DNA from: Phoronis australis
Lineage: Eukaryota; Phoronida; Phoronidae
DNA: 64,000 nt
Reading direction: 5' to 3'
NCBI GenBank assembly: GCA_002633005.1
Contig: NMRA01000100.1
Coordinates: 511,042-575,041, forward strand
This document shows, piece by piece, positions 1 to 11,600 of the stretch. Position 1 is the stretch's first letter. The number at the start of each line of letters is the position of its first letter. The notes beneath the pieces are model-generated. The model was not told the DNA's origin. It made no database searches and saw only the letters and a program-made list of their open reading frames with translations. The position numbers and the translations under genes are program-made.

Positions 1-1894
1 GACACGTCAGTGTCACAGTTGACTTCAGATGTACACCGTACTTTTGTTTATGATTTTCGTGGCACTGGGGTTGAACTAAATGCAGAAGGTGAATAATTAT
101 TCTAATAGTATTAATTAAATCTTACTATTGTTCGTTAAACTTTCAGTGTTTGTTATGGAGGCTACAGAGTTTTTGCAGATCAAGGTATCCTGAAAATAGT
201 AGTTTTAGTTCTATAGTTATTCAACATCTAAAAAAATGAGAAAATGGCTTTTATTTGAATTCGTGTGTAGAAGTTTCTAAACGCATCGCTGTAAATCCGT
301 AGTGGCTAAAAGCGTCCCTGTTTAAAAAGCAATTATCACCGTACATGTGACGTCCAAGTCGACGACTACTACTACAGAACTTTCATTTTTTGAAGTTGGA
401 AACACAATTGTTCAAGGGAAACTTTTTATCAAATGCCGTAAGCCGGCCCTATCTTAGCTATAAGACGGTCCTAACTTCCACTCGTGTTAGATCAAATATC
501 CTTTTGACCTATTAAAATATTTTTTACGAACACTAGATGACTGGAAAATCTCACATCGTCCCTGCATACAACGGTATCCCTGAAACGTCACGCAAGCGCT
601 CATAATCATACATCTGTGACTGCCATTTGTTGCAAAATATTTTATTTTACGCTGATCACATATTTTGAGAAATCGAAACTGACTGATTTTGTATTCATGT
701 GAAAACAACGTCCCAGGTCTTTATCGGTAACAATGAAAAGTAAAGATCCTACATTTTTATAAAAAAAATCCACCACGCCCGACTTCTTGTTGAATACATG
801 GTAATACTCCCGATATATTCGGCAGCAGTAGGACAGATCAAGAATAGGATAGACTATCAAGAGACATTAATAGTATGTAAAACCACGACCATATTTTGCA
901 TGCACGCACCCAGCCTAAAATATAGGGGAGGCTCGAAGTTTTGGCAATGTAGACCTTTTACATAGGCGGATTAAGGGGATGCAGCCAACCCCCAGCCTTG
1001 ACTGCCGCAGGCAAATGACATAGCAACAGCATAAAGCGTGAGGAACATTGAGTCCAGTAACCTGGACCGGTAGCGAATGCGGGGGGCTCAGACCCCAGCT
1101 CGCGGCGGAATCGGGTTCCCGTTTTATTTTTTAGTCCACCGATAGAATTTGTGAATAGAGAGTTCACATCCCCGGCCCGACCGACTTTTGAGCCGCACAT
1201 GCAAGCGCTCTTTACCCATGCAATTGCCAATGCAACATGTTGCCTCCCCCCCTCATGTTATCCTAGGTCCGCCACTGTTTTCTAACACAAAAAACGGAGT
1301 ACCACATTCAGAGCTATGAATTGTTCATTCGCGCCTTTTTAGTGGACACTTGTCTCATTTTCTCGGCCACTTTTTGTTTCTATGAGGCCTGCCTTTTTGC
1401 CCACTTCGCCAAATCTGAGGGCTCGTTCGAGCCCCGAGCCTCCCCACGGGTGTGCGCATGTTTTGATTGTGTTTTTATTTTGGTCATATATCATCTTGAG
1501 GTAAATTTTGCGCAGACGAGCAGCTGCTGTCAATATGTTATATGGCCACTCTCGTTTTCTGTATAGTTGTAACATCTCTTGTTGCCCTTCGAAGGACCAG
1601 GCGGATATACCGAGAGTTTGAGTAAGTGTCAATTAAGGTAAGCATTAACCAGACAACAGTGTCGTGTATTCAACTTATCTTGTGTATACGAAGTCTGATA
1701 CCAAACTATTCTAGTCTAGCTGTCTGACTAATTGCTCTGGTCGTCGTCACGTTAATGCTTTCAGCTTTGCGTTCGCAATAGCGTACGCAAGACTTTCTAA
1801 GTTACGATTAGGTGTTCAGCTTTTGATAAAATGTTCCCCTATGCATGACGGTGAAACCCATGTTTGTCTCGACTGATATTTCTAGTGGACTTAC
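1..1894. other. Non-coding tract below the last recognised Ig exon
   Basis: No further Ig, transmembrane or cytoplasmic exon of the minus-strand Ig gene could be recognised here, although the frame leaving exon 6 is open (phase 1), so downstream exons must exist. Apart from repeat fragments at 898-1460 nothing is identifiable. The open frames present are short and lack domain features. Small cytoplasmic exons could be hidden here. Confidence 0.5.
898..1460 (+). repeat. Dispersed G-rich repeat split by a nested insertion
   Basis: The left piece (898-945) and right piece (about 1325-1460) match in order the continuous copy at 3583-3760: shared segments include 'cagcctaaaat', 'ggctcgaa', 'tttttgcccacttcgc' and a closing 'gcgcatg'. 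About 380 bp lies between the pieces and has weak inverted ends ('ggcggatt' near 965 and 'ggtccgcc' near 1267), which suggests a younger element inserted into an older one. No intact coding capacity is seen. Confidence 0.5.
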
Positions 1895-1977
1895 GTTGAA
1901 CATGAAGTGCTATTTCCGTGCTGTTGGAAATGCCAACAGCGTTCTTCAATTGGCAGTGATAACGACCAATAGCAGAC
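1895..1977 (-). CDS. Ig gene exon 6: C-terminal half of Ig4
   Basis: A strong polypyrimidine acceptor (gttccctcttgcag) and a consensus donor (gtaagt) enclose 83 nt. It encodes 'RYHCQLKNAVGISN', the F strand with C416 and the G strand. It joins exon 5 through the split codon AG+G. The frame leaves in phase 1, so at least one more exon is expected. Confidence 0.8.
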
Positions 1978-4900
1978 CTGCAAGAGGGAACAGTAAATCT
2001 AAAGGATAGAACAAATTAAACACAACTGTACGTGTAGTAGGACAGTGTCGTATTTTAATCGGGGTAAACGGGATGGGTTCTCCCGCGCCCCTATGGGGCG
2101 CCCTCAAGTGAAAGAAAAACATTCACTACTTACTAGGAGCGGCTGATGTTTCCACTCTTCTGTCAAAGTGAGGCCATTGTCAAGTGGGAACATCAGTCAG
2201 GTGGGTGACCTTATTACTCGAGCCGTACCCTTTAAAAGTACTGTCATCGGTGAAACTATGCTTTGTTCCAGACACAGGTGTAGAATCGAAGTGCACTACA
2301 CGTCCCGATGAATTACAAATACACTTTAAGAGTCACAACACGGGAGAGGATGGTGTATGTCCAACTGCAGCAGTGACGAATTCCTACAGGTACTGTACCT
2401 TAGTAAACGCTTCCTAATGAATAAAAATGCTTTACCTGTTCACTGCACCAATATGCAGTCCTACTGATTTCCCAGGTACATTTACTGGACGAATACCCTG
2501 TCCAAGGGCTAGTTCTTTTCCGTTTCTGTACCAAAGTATACTTTCAGGAAAAGGGTTTGCATTTACAGTTAGATTAAAAAATGCATTTTCTCCTTCTATC
2601 ACTTCGACGACTTTCGTGGTCGCAGTAATTTCCGGTTCAACTGCAATTAAAGTTAATAGCAATTGTGAAAAGTTTGTTGGAATCCAAGAAAATTTAAGAT
2701 TATTGGAGGTATTACGAACAGAATTGTTGGTTATAACCATAGACATCATACTGACGGTTTTCGAACACGTAGCCCTGCTCATGGCCAATGGTAACATTCG
2801 GCCAAAAACTAACCACATTTCAACTCGTTTTGAGACCTGCGCTCACAGACTAGGAAAACAATCCACCAACATCAATTGCATAAGCAAGGCCTGAAACGTC
2901 ATGAACTGCCAGATTAAAAACAAACGCTTCATCAAATTCGTCTAAGGCGGACTTTAGTTTTTAAAAAGTGGGTATGCAACTAAACAATCACCGCCCCACC
3001 GACTGGATTTTCCACTACTCAAAATACGAAGACCTGAACTAATTTTACTTTTGGCCTGGCTTCAAATGACTATCTCAGTATCTGTCTGCAAACGGAACTG
3101 AAAACTGAAACTCATATTCGGAATACAAACTTTAAATGGCTTACATTGGACGTCCAGTCTTAAAACATCTTTCAGAGGAGGACGAAGTTGTCTGAGCATA
3201 ACGTCATTGATGACGTCACATTGGTATTGGCTCTCGTGGTCTCGACTGGAAGCCTGTATGTTCAATGTACTGGTGACCGTAAATGTATTGTCAAACTCTT
3301 TCAGCGATCTGTATGTGGTGTTCAGAGTGACGCCGTTCCTCGACCACACTAACGCTGACACTGGCTTAGAACCAGGAGACTTGCATATAAGTGTGTAAGA
3401 TCTGCCCGCTATGACTGGTGAAGGGCGGCTGATAACAGGTTTAAGTGGCATCACTACAAGATACAAATTCGATTTTTGGCATTACAAACGAGAAAAACAA
3501 AACATGTTGACCTTTTTGGCTTCCGTGCTCAATTTTTTTTCACGCATGTAATTTTGCACAGTTTCCGTGTACGTTATTATACATGCGCGCACGCAGCCTA
3601 AAATGCAGGGGGGCTCGAATTTTCGGGGTTCGCCGAATTCGTGCCTTTTCTTGTTTTCTCGGTCTTATTGTTTCTGTGGGGCGGAGCTTTTTGCCCACTT
3701 CGCTAATTAGGGGGGGGGGGGGGCGTTCGAGCTCCCTCCCCCCCTGGGTGGGCGCATGTTATATTGATAGTCGTTTATCATAAAACAAAAGCAACATAAC
3801 ATATGGTGCTTTTAGATTGTTTTATATATCAGCTGATCATGCAAACCATCAGTGTTAAATATAAGTTGGAAGGAGATTCAAGAATCTGTTGGAACTATAC
3901 AGTGTCTCCACATCGAAATTACTTGATACGTTCAACAATATCCTACAATCAAAAATAATTTGCCACCATTCATTGCATTTACGCTGCATTTTCCCTTGTC
4001 ACATTTCTGTTGCAAACTCACAGTTCATATCGGGCACGGCTTTTCTCTTCGTTTCAGAGTATATCAATACAGCACTCTCTGCCGTGCAAATTATAGTCCC
4101 TCGATACATATCTCTGGTAGCAGCTATCGACAACACTGATGTTCGCGATGAAATACCATCTTGTGAGCCCGTGTCGACATACTTTTGAAATTCCGAAATA
4201 TCCCTCAGTTGTCCGTTTGAATCTGTAAGGCACCAATATGTCATACACGTAACTACAATCACATGTTTACGACAGCGTACCAACTAAATGTCAGACTACA
4301 TCCGTTCATTTGAACACAGTGGAAGAACTCGCAAGTAGGCCTACATGTGTGACAGGTTCAGGTCCTGTTGCAACTTCAAAACTAAACTTTTGGGGTGAAT
4401 TTACAATGTGAAATACTGCAACTATACGTGCCCCAATGCGGGGTTTTACATTAGTAAACACAGCGAACACATAGGAGCAATCCATTGCCTCGAAGGTTCA
4501 CTACTCAGATACCACAAGAAATTTCAGACTCCGGTATATTTTTTTATTTCTATGTGCAAATTACTTCGTTGAAAACACGACTAGTCTTTGTGTTTGCAAG
4601 CTTGATACTGGTTCGCTCGTAGTTTCGGAACAGTCGCCTTTCTTTAGGTGTGCAGCTATGTTGTAAAACATCGTGAGACATAACAAGCAAATTAAAACAC
4701 CAGCTATATTTGGAGACTGCATGTCTTATCATCAGGCAATAAGGGGGGTTAACATAACATAACGGAATAAACAGTGAAATACACGTGACAGTGGGAAGAG
4801 GGGCATTCAAGCAGAGAGTGAGAATGCAACACACAACAGGAAGACCGCAACCGTATCGAAACAGAGCCAGCGTGCGGTACACACCTGTGAGCTGCTCATT

Positions 4901-6608
4901 CAATACAGGTTTTTCGTGACTCGTCAATAGCGATTCCAACATCTTTGGCTGAAATGTGTAATTTTCAACATGGCGAATGATGGTATTATCTACTATTTCT
5001 TGCCTAGATATTTTTTCAAGCTTGCAAACAAAAAGTGTAGTCGTGTTTTCAACGAAGATTGTGTAAACGAAGGGCTGCTACCGAACTATACTAATATGCA
5101 AATAAATATACACGATTTTTCGGGTACTAGACCCAGTTCAGGGCCGTAGGAAGCGGGGGACGTGTCTTCCCCAATTAATTTGCAGGCATCGTGGCAAAAG
5201 GATAGGATTGGGGCCTGGGGCAGGTGAGAAAAGAAAGACAATGAAAATGGAAAAGAAAGAAAATTCAAGAAAACATTCATTAACTACCAGTGCTTGACTG
5301 ATTTACTCTTTGAGGCACCTGGCCAGGACAATTTTATTAGGAGTGGCCATTTTAAGGTCATCTAAACGCATTAAATAATCCATTATTATTTGTATTAGGA
5401 AAAAATCGAGAAAATTTACAGAAATATGGGAAATTCAATGCTGAAAGGTTGATGTTATCTATTTATGCGTGCATAATTATTGAGAGCCTCGGGACAACAA
5501 TTGAGGCTGAATGGTATCTGTAGCATTATAATAGCGAATACGCGTCGTAGTCAAACAAACCCATAAAATGGCTATCTCTTTAGTTTACCAGTGTCTGCAG
5601 AACCTGACTGTAGCACAGACGTGTGACTAGGATGTAGTTAAGACTACTTTCAGTTCAACGGAGAAGCATATACTGCGAGATTACATATGCGTTGAGCTAC
5701 TATAAGCATGTGTAAGTCAAACCATTTAGAATTCTTAAATCTTGAATTTCGCCGCTGATAAAAACGCGAGGGACTCGCAACTTAATAGCACCACATACGA
5801 ACCTTCCATGGTCCAGACCATCTCTGGTAGTGGTTTGCTGTTTTCAACACTACATTCATATTGCAGGGTGGTCCCTTCATCTTTAGTCACGTGTTTATTT
5901 GGTCCGACCAGTGACAAACTTCTCGGGTTCACTGTGCAGAAAAAATAGTGGTGCAACACACAGTTTGGTTAATTCAATTTGATTTAATAAGCACTTTAAC
6001 AAAAATAAATCTGAACAGTGCATTATGAAAGCATGAGATTATATTGATACTTATTGAAACTTTCAAACTAGAAAGGTCGTTTTCGTCATATACTGTCCAC
6101 TTCAAATATTCGCTACCAATCACGTGATCTTAACCCACAAATTACAGTTGACAATCAAAGAACTGTTTTGAAAAAAGGTTGTGCCGTTATAAACATTGTA
6201 CAATTAATATGAAAAACCATGAACCATACCGAGGACTACAACTGAAGTTTCGTGGTAAGTAGTGGAGACACTGGTTGGCCATTTATAGCACCTGTAAACG
6301 CCTTCATCTCCTACCCACATGTCTTCAACATGAAGAACGACCTTTCCCGACCCATTTGATGTGGAGAATTTCCCTGGATCCGCCCAAGACTCCACCTTTC
6401 CATTCACTGAAATAGTGGCACCATGACGTCCGGTTCTGTCCCATACGATGTTGGTGCTCGACAACCCAGTGACGTCTATCGGGCAAGTTATGACCAGAGT
6501 CGAACCAGCCACAACTGGATATGTTTGGGTTACTACATCGGAACCAACAGCCATGCATGTAGACATTAAAATTATGGATGTCGCATACATATGTTTTGCT
6601 GGAGACAT
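1895..6608 (-). CDS. Immunoglobulin-superfamily receptor/adhesion protein, 3'-partial
   Basis: Six exons join in frame on the minus strand: 6608-6230, 5931-5803, 4222-4022, 3453-3145, 2640-2436 and 1977-1895 (1306 nt, 435 residues, open at the end). Residues 1-23 are a signal peptide. Ig1 is V-like (C42, W56, D-x-G-x-Y-x-C ending C107). Ig2 is split over exons 2-3 (C153, W166, C215). Ig3 fills exon 4 (C260, W273, C315). Ig4 is split over exons 5-6 (W376, C416) and has Leu363 where the first disulfide cysteine is expected. Phase-1 junctions between domains are typical of Ig genes. The product would be secreted or on the cell surface, but no membrane segment was found, so type I receptor, GPI-anchored or soluble forms are all possible. 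It resembles nectin, nephrin or CADM-like adhesion proteins in general form only, so I assign no orthologue. It is transcribed divergently from HSDL2, with 2 kb between start codons. Confidence 0.75.
2436..2640 (-). CDS. Ig gene exon 5: N-terminal half of Ig4
   Basis: The acceptor is ctttaattgcag and the donor gtaaag. Residues 340-408 contain 'NPFPESILWYRNGK', a clear C-strand with W376. The B-strand position normally held by cysteine is Leu363, so the canonical disulfide cannot form. It ends in phase 2, matched by exon 6. Confidence 0.8.
3145..3453 (-). CDS. Ig gene exon 4: complete C2-type Ig3
   Basis: A single exon of 309 nt, phase 1-1, with acceptor tatcttgtag and donor gtaagc. It encodes a full Ig domain: C260, W273 in 'LVWSRNG', and 'YQC' ending at C315. 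A possible N-glycosylation site lies at N281-T-T. Confidence 0.85.
3583..3760 (+). repeat. Dispersed G-rich repeat, continuous copy
   Basis: It lies in Ig intron 3. It shares ordered segments with the split copy at 898-1460 and contains a long uninterrupted guanine run near 3709-3724. The edges are approximate. Confidence 0.55.
4022..4222 (-). CDS. Ig gene exon 3: C-terminal half of Ig2
   Basis: The acceptor is gccttacag and the donor gtgagt. The 201 nt (phase 1-1) carry the E-strand 'SVLSIAA' and the F-strand cysteine C215 in 'TIICTAES'. It has no Trp core of its own, which exon 2 supplies. Confidence 0.75.
4223..5802. other. Ig gene intron 2
   Basis: 1.58 kb between exons 2 and 3. It carries the inverted-repeat element at 4564-5057. 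The 130-codon open frame on the minus strand inside that element has no recognisable domain. Confidence 0.7.
4564..5057. mobile_element. MITE-like element with ~40-bp terminal inverted repeats
   Basis: The left end 4564-4603 and right end 5018-5057 are inverted copies, each starting at its outer edge with 'cttcgttgaaaacacgacta' and ending in 'gcaagctt', with only a few mismatches over about 40 bp. The total is about 494 bp. No target duplication could be fixed and no transposase is present. Confidence 0.75.
5803..5931 (-). CDS. Ig gene exon 2: N-terminal half of Ig2
   Basis: The acceptor is ttctgcacag and the donor gttcgt (weak). The 129 nt encode residues 127-170, with C153 and the V-W166 core. 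The split codon G+AT joins exon 3 in frame, placing the intron in the C-C' region of the Ig fold. Confidence 0.75.
6230..6608 (-). CDS. Ig gene exon 1: signal peptide and V-type Ig domain
   Basis: The start is the ATG at 6608-6606, which opens directly into a hydrophobic signal sequence (residues about 7-22). One uninterrupted Ig-V domain follows, with C42, W56, the D101-E-G-V-Y-R-C107 motif and a terminal beta strand. The donor is gtatgg, in phase 1. A whole V domain plus signal peptide in one exon is less usual than a separate signal exon. Confidence 0.8.
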
Positions 6609-8607
6609 AATGCAACCCAGGCTTCTCTTTTCTTCTTCTTGTAGTCTACTTCTAGCGCTTTACTAGACGTATAATGTTGACTGAAATCACAAAAATTATT
6701 TGTAAAAACAGACAGTCACGCACCTTAGCAGTTGTTTTCTTAAAAATGTTCTCAAGCTCGGGCGTATACTTTGCAGTATTGTGAGGGCATGGGATTTCTC
6801 ATATGGAATTATTCTTCTATTTAACATTTCGTAATGGTTTTAAAAATGGAGTTTTGATCTTGTTATTTGCATTTCATCTACCATTATAAATGTACCGTCC
6901 ATGATACCGTTGGATATGCCGCGCTAGTCCCACTGGCGGCGCTGCAAAGAAACGTCAATGAGAACTAGATGTTCATTCATGCACACATGCCAGTGTCTCT
7001 TGCATGGGCCCCCCAGCCCACGTCTGGCGCACCGCCCATAGACCACCGTACGTAGGGTGGTGTAGCACTAGTGAAAAAAGTTGGTGTGCCGCCCGTGTCT
7101 TGGCTTTATTTGTATGATTTTCTCAGTTTCGAACTATAGTCATTCAACTAACTTACATCCTTTTTGGCGATCCCCATGATTCTAATGTAGCAGGATTTGA
7201 AATCACTAAGTAGTTTACTGTTGAAAATCACTGCTAGATCGATAGGCCTATCTATGTTGCTCTCAGCTCCGGCGCCGGTCAGCCCTTTGAGTTCGAAGTG
7301 AACACTTTCATCAAAACCTCAAAAATATGACTGTCTAAATTCATAGCGTTTTCATAAAAACATGTGAGAGAACTTACCCTTGTAAACACTTCAATTTTAC
7401 TGAGCACTAATTCCGTTGACTGAGAACCTTATAGTTATCGAGAAGTCTGCATATGGGTGAGGCACACGTATGGTAAGGACTTCATTGTATTATAAGTGTT
7501 TATGATGGATACACTGTTGTCAACAAATAAGCATCAATCAATGGGAGTATTAATTAATTAATTAATATGTTTACGAAACGCCAAATGCATGATAACAGTT
7601 AATTGGCGTCGTTCGCTCGCATAACTCTCTCTTGACGTAATCCACACTGAGCGGTTTTGTCAACAAATGTCTCTGTTGTTGAGTCATTGACAGTAAAAAT
7701 GTTTCTGTGACTACGCATTCGAAAAACGTATGTGAAATTTGTACATTTGATTTTCTAATTTCTTTACTGTCGGGAATTTATAAAGGATACCCATTCACAA
7801 GCAGAAGCAAATGTTTGACCTACATACGGGCTTTTAGAATATGGAGCTGGCTTTCTTGACTCAGTTGGTATATGTTTTTATGAAATCATAGATTATTGTT
7901 TATGATGAAATTGACCGAAATCTAAAAAAGTGAATTTTGAAGGTCCTTCTTTTAAAAATACTATTATTGGATGATAGTAAATACTGCCAATTGCTTAAAC
8001 AAAGGATTTGCCTTTCGCACAAAATTACGAAACGGAACTGGCTGTTGTTACCTAACAGTCTCGTAGATCCGAACCGCACTCGGCAAGTTGATTGTCCCGC
8101 TTCTACAGACGAAATCAATGACTGCAAACGTTGGGTATATTTTCTAAATTTTGTCACTTAAGTCTGCGATTCGTCCTGACTGCCTGCGCTTTTTGTCTTC
8201 TGAATTGGTCGGCGGTCCAGAAAGAATGCCCCGTGACCGTGTTGTCGCCTTAGCCTTTGGTGGACATTTGGACAATTTCAATGGCTTAATTTTTGCCTTT
8301 GGCAATTTTTCTCAGAGCTTGAACTGAGTTAAGATACAACTGTGCAAATGAGAAAATGACGCATGATTAAAATGACTTGCAATCCTGTCCATGAATGACT
8401 AAGAACACGCGATGCTTGGAAACGTTTAGCCTTGGTACAGCGCTGTATATTTTGACGACAGTCTTCATACAGCTAGCTGGCTGGCTAGGAAACGTTCTAC
8501 TTCAAGATAAGACTCGCGTTGTTTGCTTTTATTGAACTTTCACCCCGGCATCTATAGTTTGAGTCCTGAGTCAGCTGAAGCAAATATTGTACTTCTGACT
8601 GATTGAT
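6609..8607. promoter_or_regulatory. Divergent intergenic spacer between the Ig gene and HSDL2
   Basis: The spacer holds the 5' UTRs and promoters of both genes, pointing away from each other. I see no clear TATA box, CpG-rich block or coding exon. A short (taat)n run lies near 7550-7566. Most HSDL2-type genes use TATA-less promoters, which would be consistent, but the transcription starts cannot be placed. Confidence 0.5.
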
Positions 8608-8624
8608 ATGGTGAAAAACACAGG
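8608..8624 (+). CDS. HSDL2: HSDL2 exon 1 (coding part)
   Basis: Seventeen coding bases, ATG to GG, encode MVKNT plus a split Gly codon completed by the first base of exon 2. The donor gttggt is non-consensus beyond GT. The support is that the frame closes and that the residues match the known HSDL2 start pattern (x-x-NTG-x-LAG). Confidence 0.75.
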
Positions 8625-11600
8625 GTTGGTTGATTATTTAAAGCCACTTAAAGCAGCCTTGATACAGAGCTGTGTGATTTTGTGTAATGGCTGTTCAGTA
8701 AGCAGTCAGTTTTGGTTAGAATTTAGTTATGCCTGGGTGTACTGTTCATAACTGAGCCAGGTAGCTGAATCCAAAATTTTTTCAGTTAACATGAACTGGT
8801 AAACACTAGGTAAACTGAGCGAGGCTTGTTATACAATTTGTGTATTAGCAGATTAGTCAATATACCTACATAAACTGATTACACTTCCTGTTACAGTAAG
8901 CTTGCTGGTCGAACACTGTTCATTACCGGTGCTTCTCGGGGAATTGGTAAAGCCATTGCTCTCAAGGCAGCTAGAGATGGGGCCAATATCGTTATCGCAG
9001 CAAAGACTGTCGAGCCTCATCCGAAGTTACCAGGAACAATTTACACTGCAGCTAAAGAAAGTAGGTATATTAGCATTCACCAAGTGGTAGGCATCCTTGC
9101 ATGGCTACTTCTGTGGAGGGCACTAGTCGGTCCCACTTTAAATCATTGTAACGTATTCAATTTTTAACACAAAATCATAATTTGGCATCCACGGGTTCGT
9201 TTTTGTCAACTTATCCGCAGTCGGAAATCTGTTCAGTGACGGGAGTTCAAAACATCAGCAATTGTGAACCCTGGGTAATATCTCATCATGTTTTGTCACT
9301 TTGCATTATAATTCTCCAGAAGCAACACTGTCAAAGTGTCAATTACAATGTAAGTTAATACAGCAATGCTGTGTAATAGTACTTAGAAAATACTAAAACC
9401 TTCTGTTAACACAGTAGATAAACTTAAGGATTTTAAATGTTGTCTGTTGTCTTGATGTGTTTTAGGTAGTTTGTAGATGGATAAATTTTTTATTGTCAGT
9501 TTTCAGGCGGCGAGTAAACACAAAGCAGTGAATTGTACCTTCTCCTTGTTTCAGCATTTTTCTGTATTGTTATTTTGTTTAGTCGAAGAGGCTGGTGGTC
9601 GTTGTCTCCCCTGTGTTGTTGATATTCAACACGAGGACCAAGTGAAGAAGGCTGTTGAGGAAGCTGTCCACACGTTCGGCCATATTGATATCCTTGTAAA
9701 TAATGCCAGCGCAATCAGATTGACCGGTACTGCGGAGACACCCATGAAACGCTATGACCTTATGATGGGCATCAATGGGCGTGGTACATATCTATGGTGT
9801 GTACAATTAAACTTTTTTTCTGTTTGATTACTGAAGAACCAAAATGGAGACTTTTTCACTCCCCCCACAAAATATATCTTGAAATCTTTCTCAGTGCAAT
9901 AGAACTCCATTGACCCAAAGAATGTCTATGAGTTGTAAACTCTCCAGAAACAAATATGCTCAAAAATGTACATATAAGTAGAATTGACGAGCTCTTCAAA
10001 ATTTGACCGCCTAGTTCAATTTAGGGGATTTCATCTTTGGCACTGCTGTCTATTTTCAAATGTATTTTGGTGCAGTTGTCAGCTCTTGTATTGTCTTTAC
10101 ATCTACGTACTGTGTAGATGCAACAGGTTCAGCTGTGACAGTTCCAATCTGTCATTCAATCAGGTTTTATTCACATGTAACAACTACTCATCCCAGTGAG
10201 GAATTATTGCAGACAAAGTCACTAAAGTGTCGGCATGCCTTAATGACCGTAACGATAAATTTACATGTCAAACACAACGGTGTTCTTGGTTTCTTTATTT
10301 GCGTTATTTTCTTCTTGGCCCAATGTTTTGGTCATCACCATTATACCATGTTCATACCGTACTGGCAAAAATTATGCAACTATGCGACCAGGAATTCCCG
10401 TTCATGGTGTCTAACCACTAGCTGAACATTCCATAGTTGCAACTGACAGCAGGTTGATTTAAATATCAGAGTAGCTGAAATGACGAGTCATGCTAGGTCC
10501 TGTTGGTTTTGCCTGATTAACTGCTGCACCAATTTTCCTCTTTGCAAATGAAATCTGCCTAATTGGTTTTAATTCAATGAATTTTACTTTTCAGCTCTCA
10601 AGTATGTCTTCCACACCTCCAGAAAGGCCGTAATCCACACATTCTGAACATCAGTCCTCCACTGAATTTGAACCCCAAGTGGTTTAAAAATCATGTCGGT
10701 AAGTTGAATAACTCATGAAAATTAAAATGTAGAAGAGCATTTTTCTAACCTTGTTTTCGTAGTGAATACAGAAATCAACATCCAAATCACTGATTTTGGT
10801 ATGTTCACAATGAGGAGTGGTGACTTTGAGTGTTAATTGTTTCTTTGGTGTACAATTTTTATTTGCAGTAGGTTGTTCTTCTGGTAGTCATTAGGTTCTA
10901 TTGCATATCTACATTAAAAGTGCTTAATATCAAGTTTACACCAGGGTGTCCATGTTAGCTATTGACATTGTTATATTTTTGTAGCTTTCACCATAACCAA
11001 ATACAACATAACTATGTGACCTCTCAATCAGTTATATTCTGCTGCTTACATTAGAACCAAGTACAAAATGTCTATGTGATCTCTGAATCAGGCAAGTGTG
11101 TAACCTACACTATGGCCAAGTATTGTATGTCGATGTGAGCTATGAATCAGTTGTATTTTATAGCTTACACTATGGCCAAGTACGGCATGTCTATGTGTGC
11201 TCTTGGTATGGCTGAGGAGTTCAGAGATGATGCCATAGCTGTCAACGCATTATGGCCCAGAACAGGTACAGTTACGATGTGTAGTATTTTTAGATAATTT
11301 GTTTGATCATAGGTTCCATTCACTGTGACCATGAGATGGTGCAGTTTATACTATTGGATACATAAAGGATATGCCATGAAACAAGCCAGTGCATAGTGGC
11401 TTTGAATGGATATTGTTGTATCCTCTGAATACGGCTGTACACAGATAATCAGGTGCTGGTATAAATACTGATGCTAAAATTTGACAGTTTTAGGCTTAGA
11501 ATTCTCTCTTAAATTACAATACAAGCCAAAATAAAACAATGAAACAAAACACCGTACCAGTGTCGTGACAATCAATTTTGCGTGCACATTCCTTTTTGCC

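Noticed and set aside
2184-2417. Possible C-terminal half of Ig4 on the minus strand
   Set aside because: No frame continues from exon 5 into an F-strand cysteine here. The segment at 1895-1977 does so with correct phase and strong splice sites.
2427-2894. 155-codon open frame on the plus strand
   Set aside because: It lies antisense to Ig exon 5. The minus strand has the domain signature and splice sites, so this is a shadow frame.
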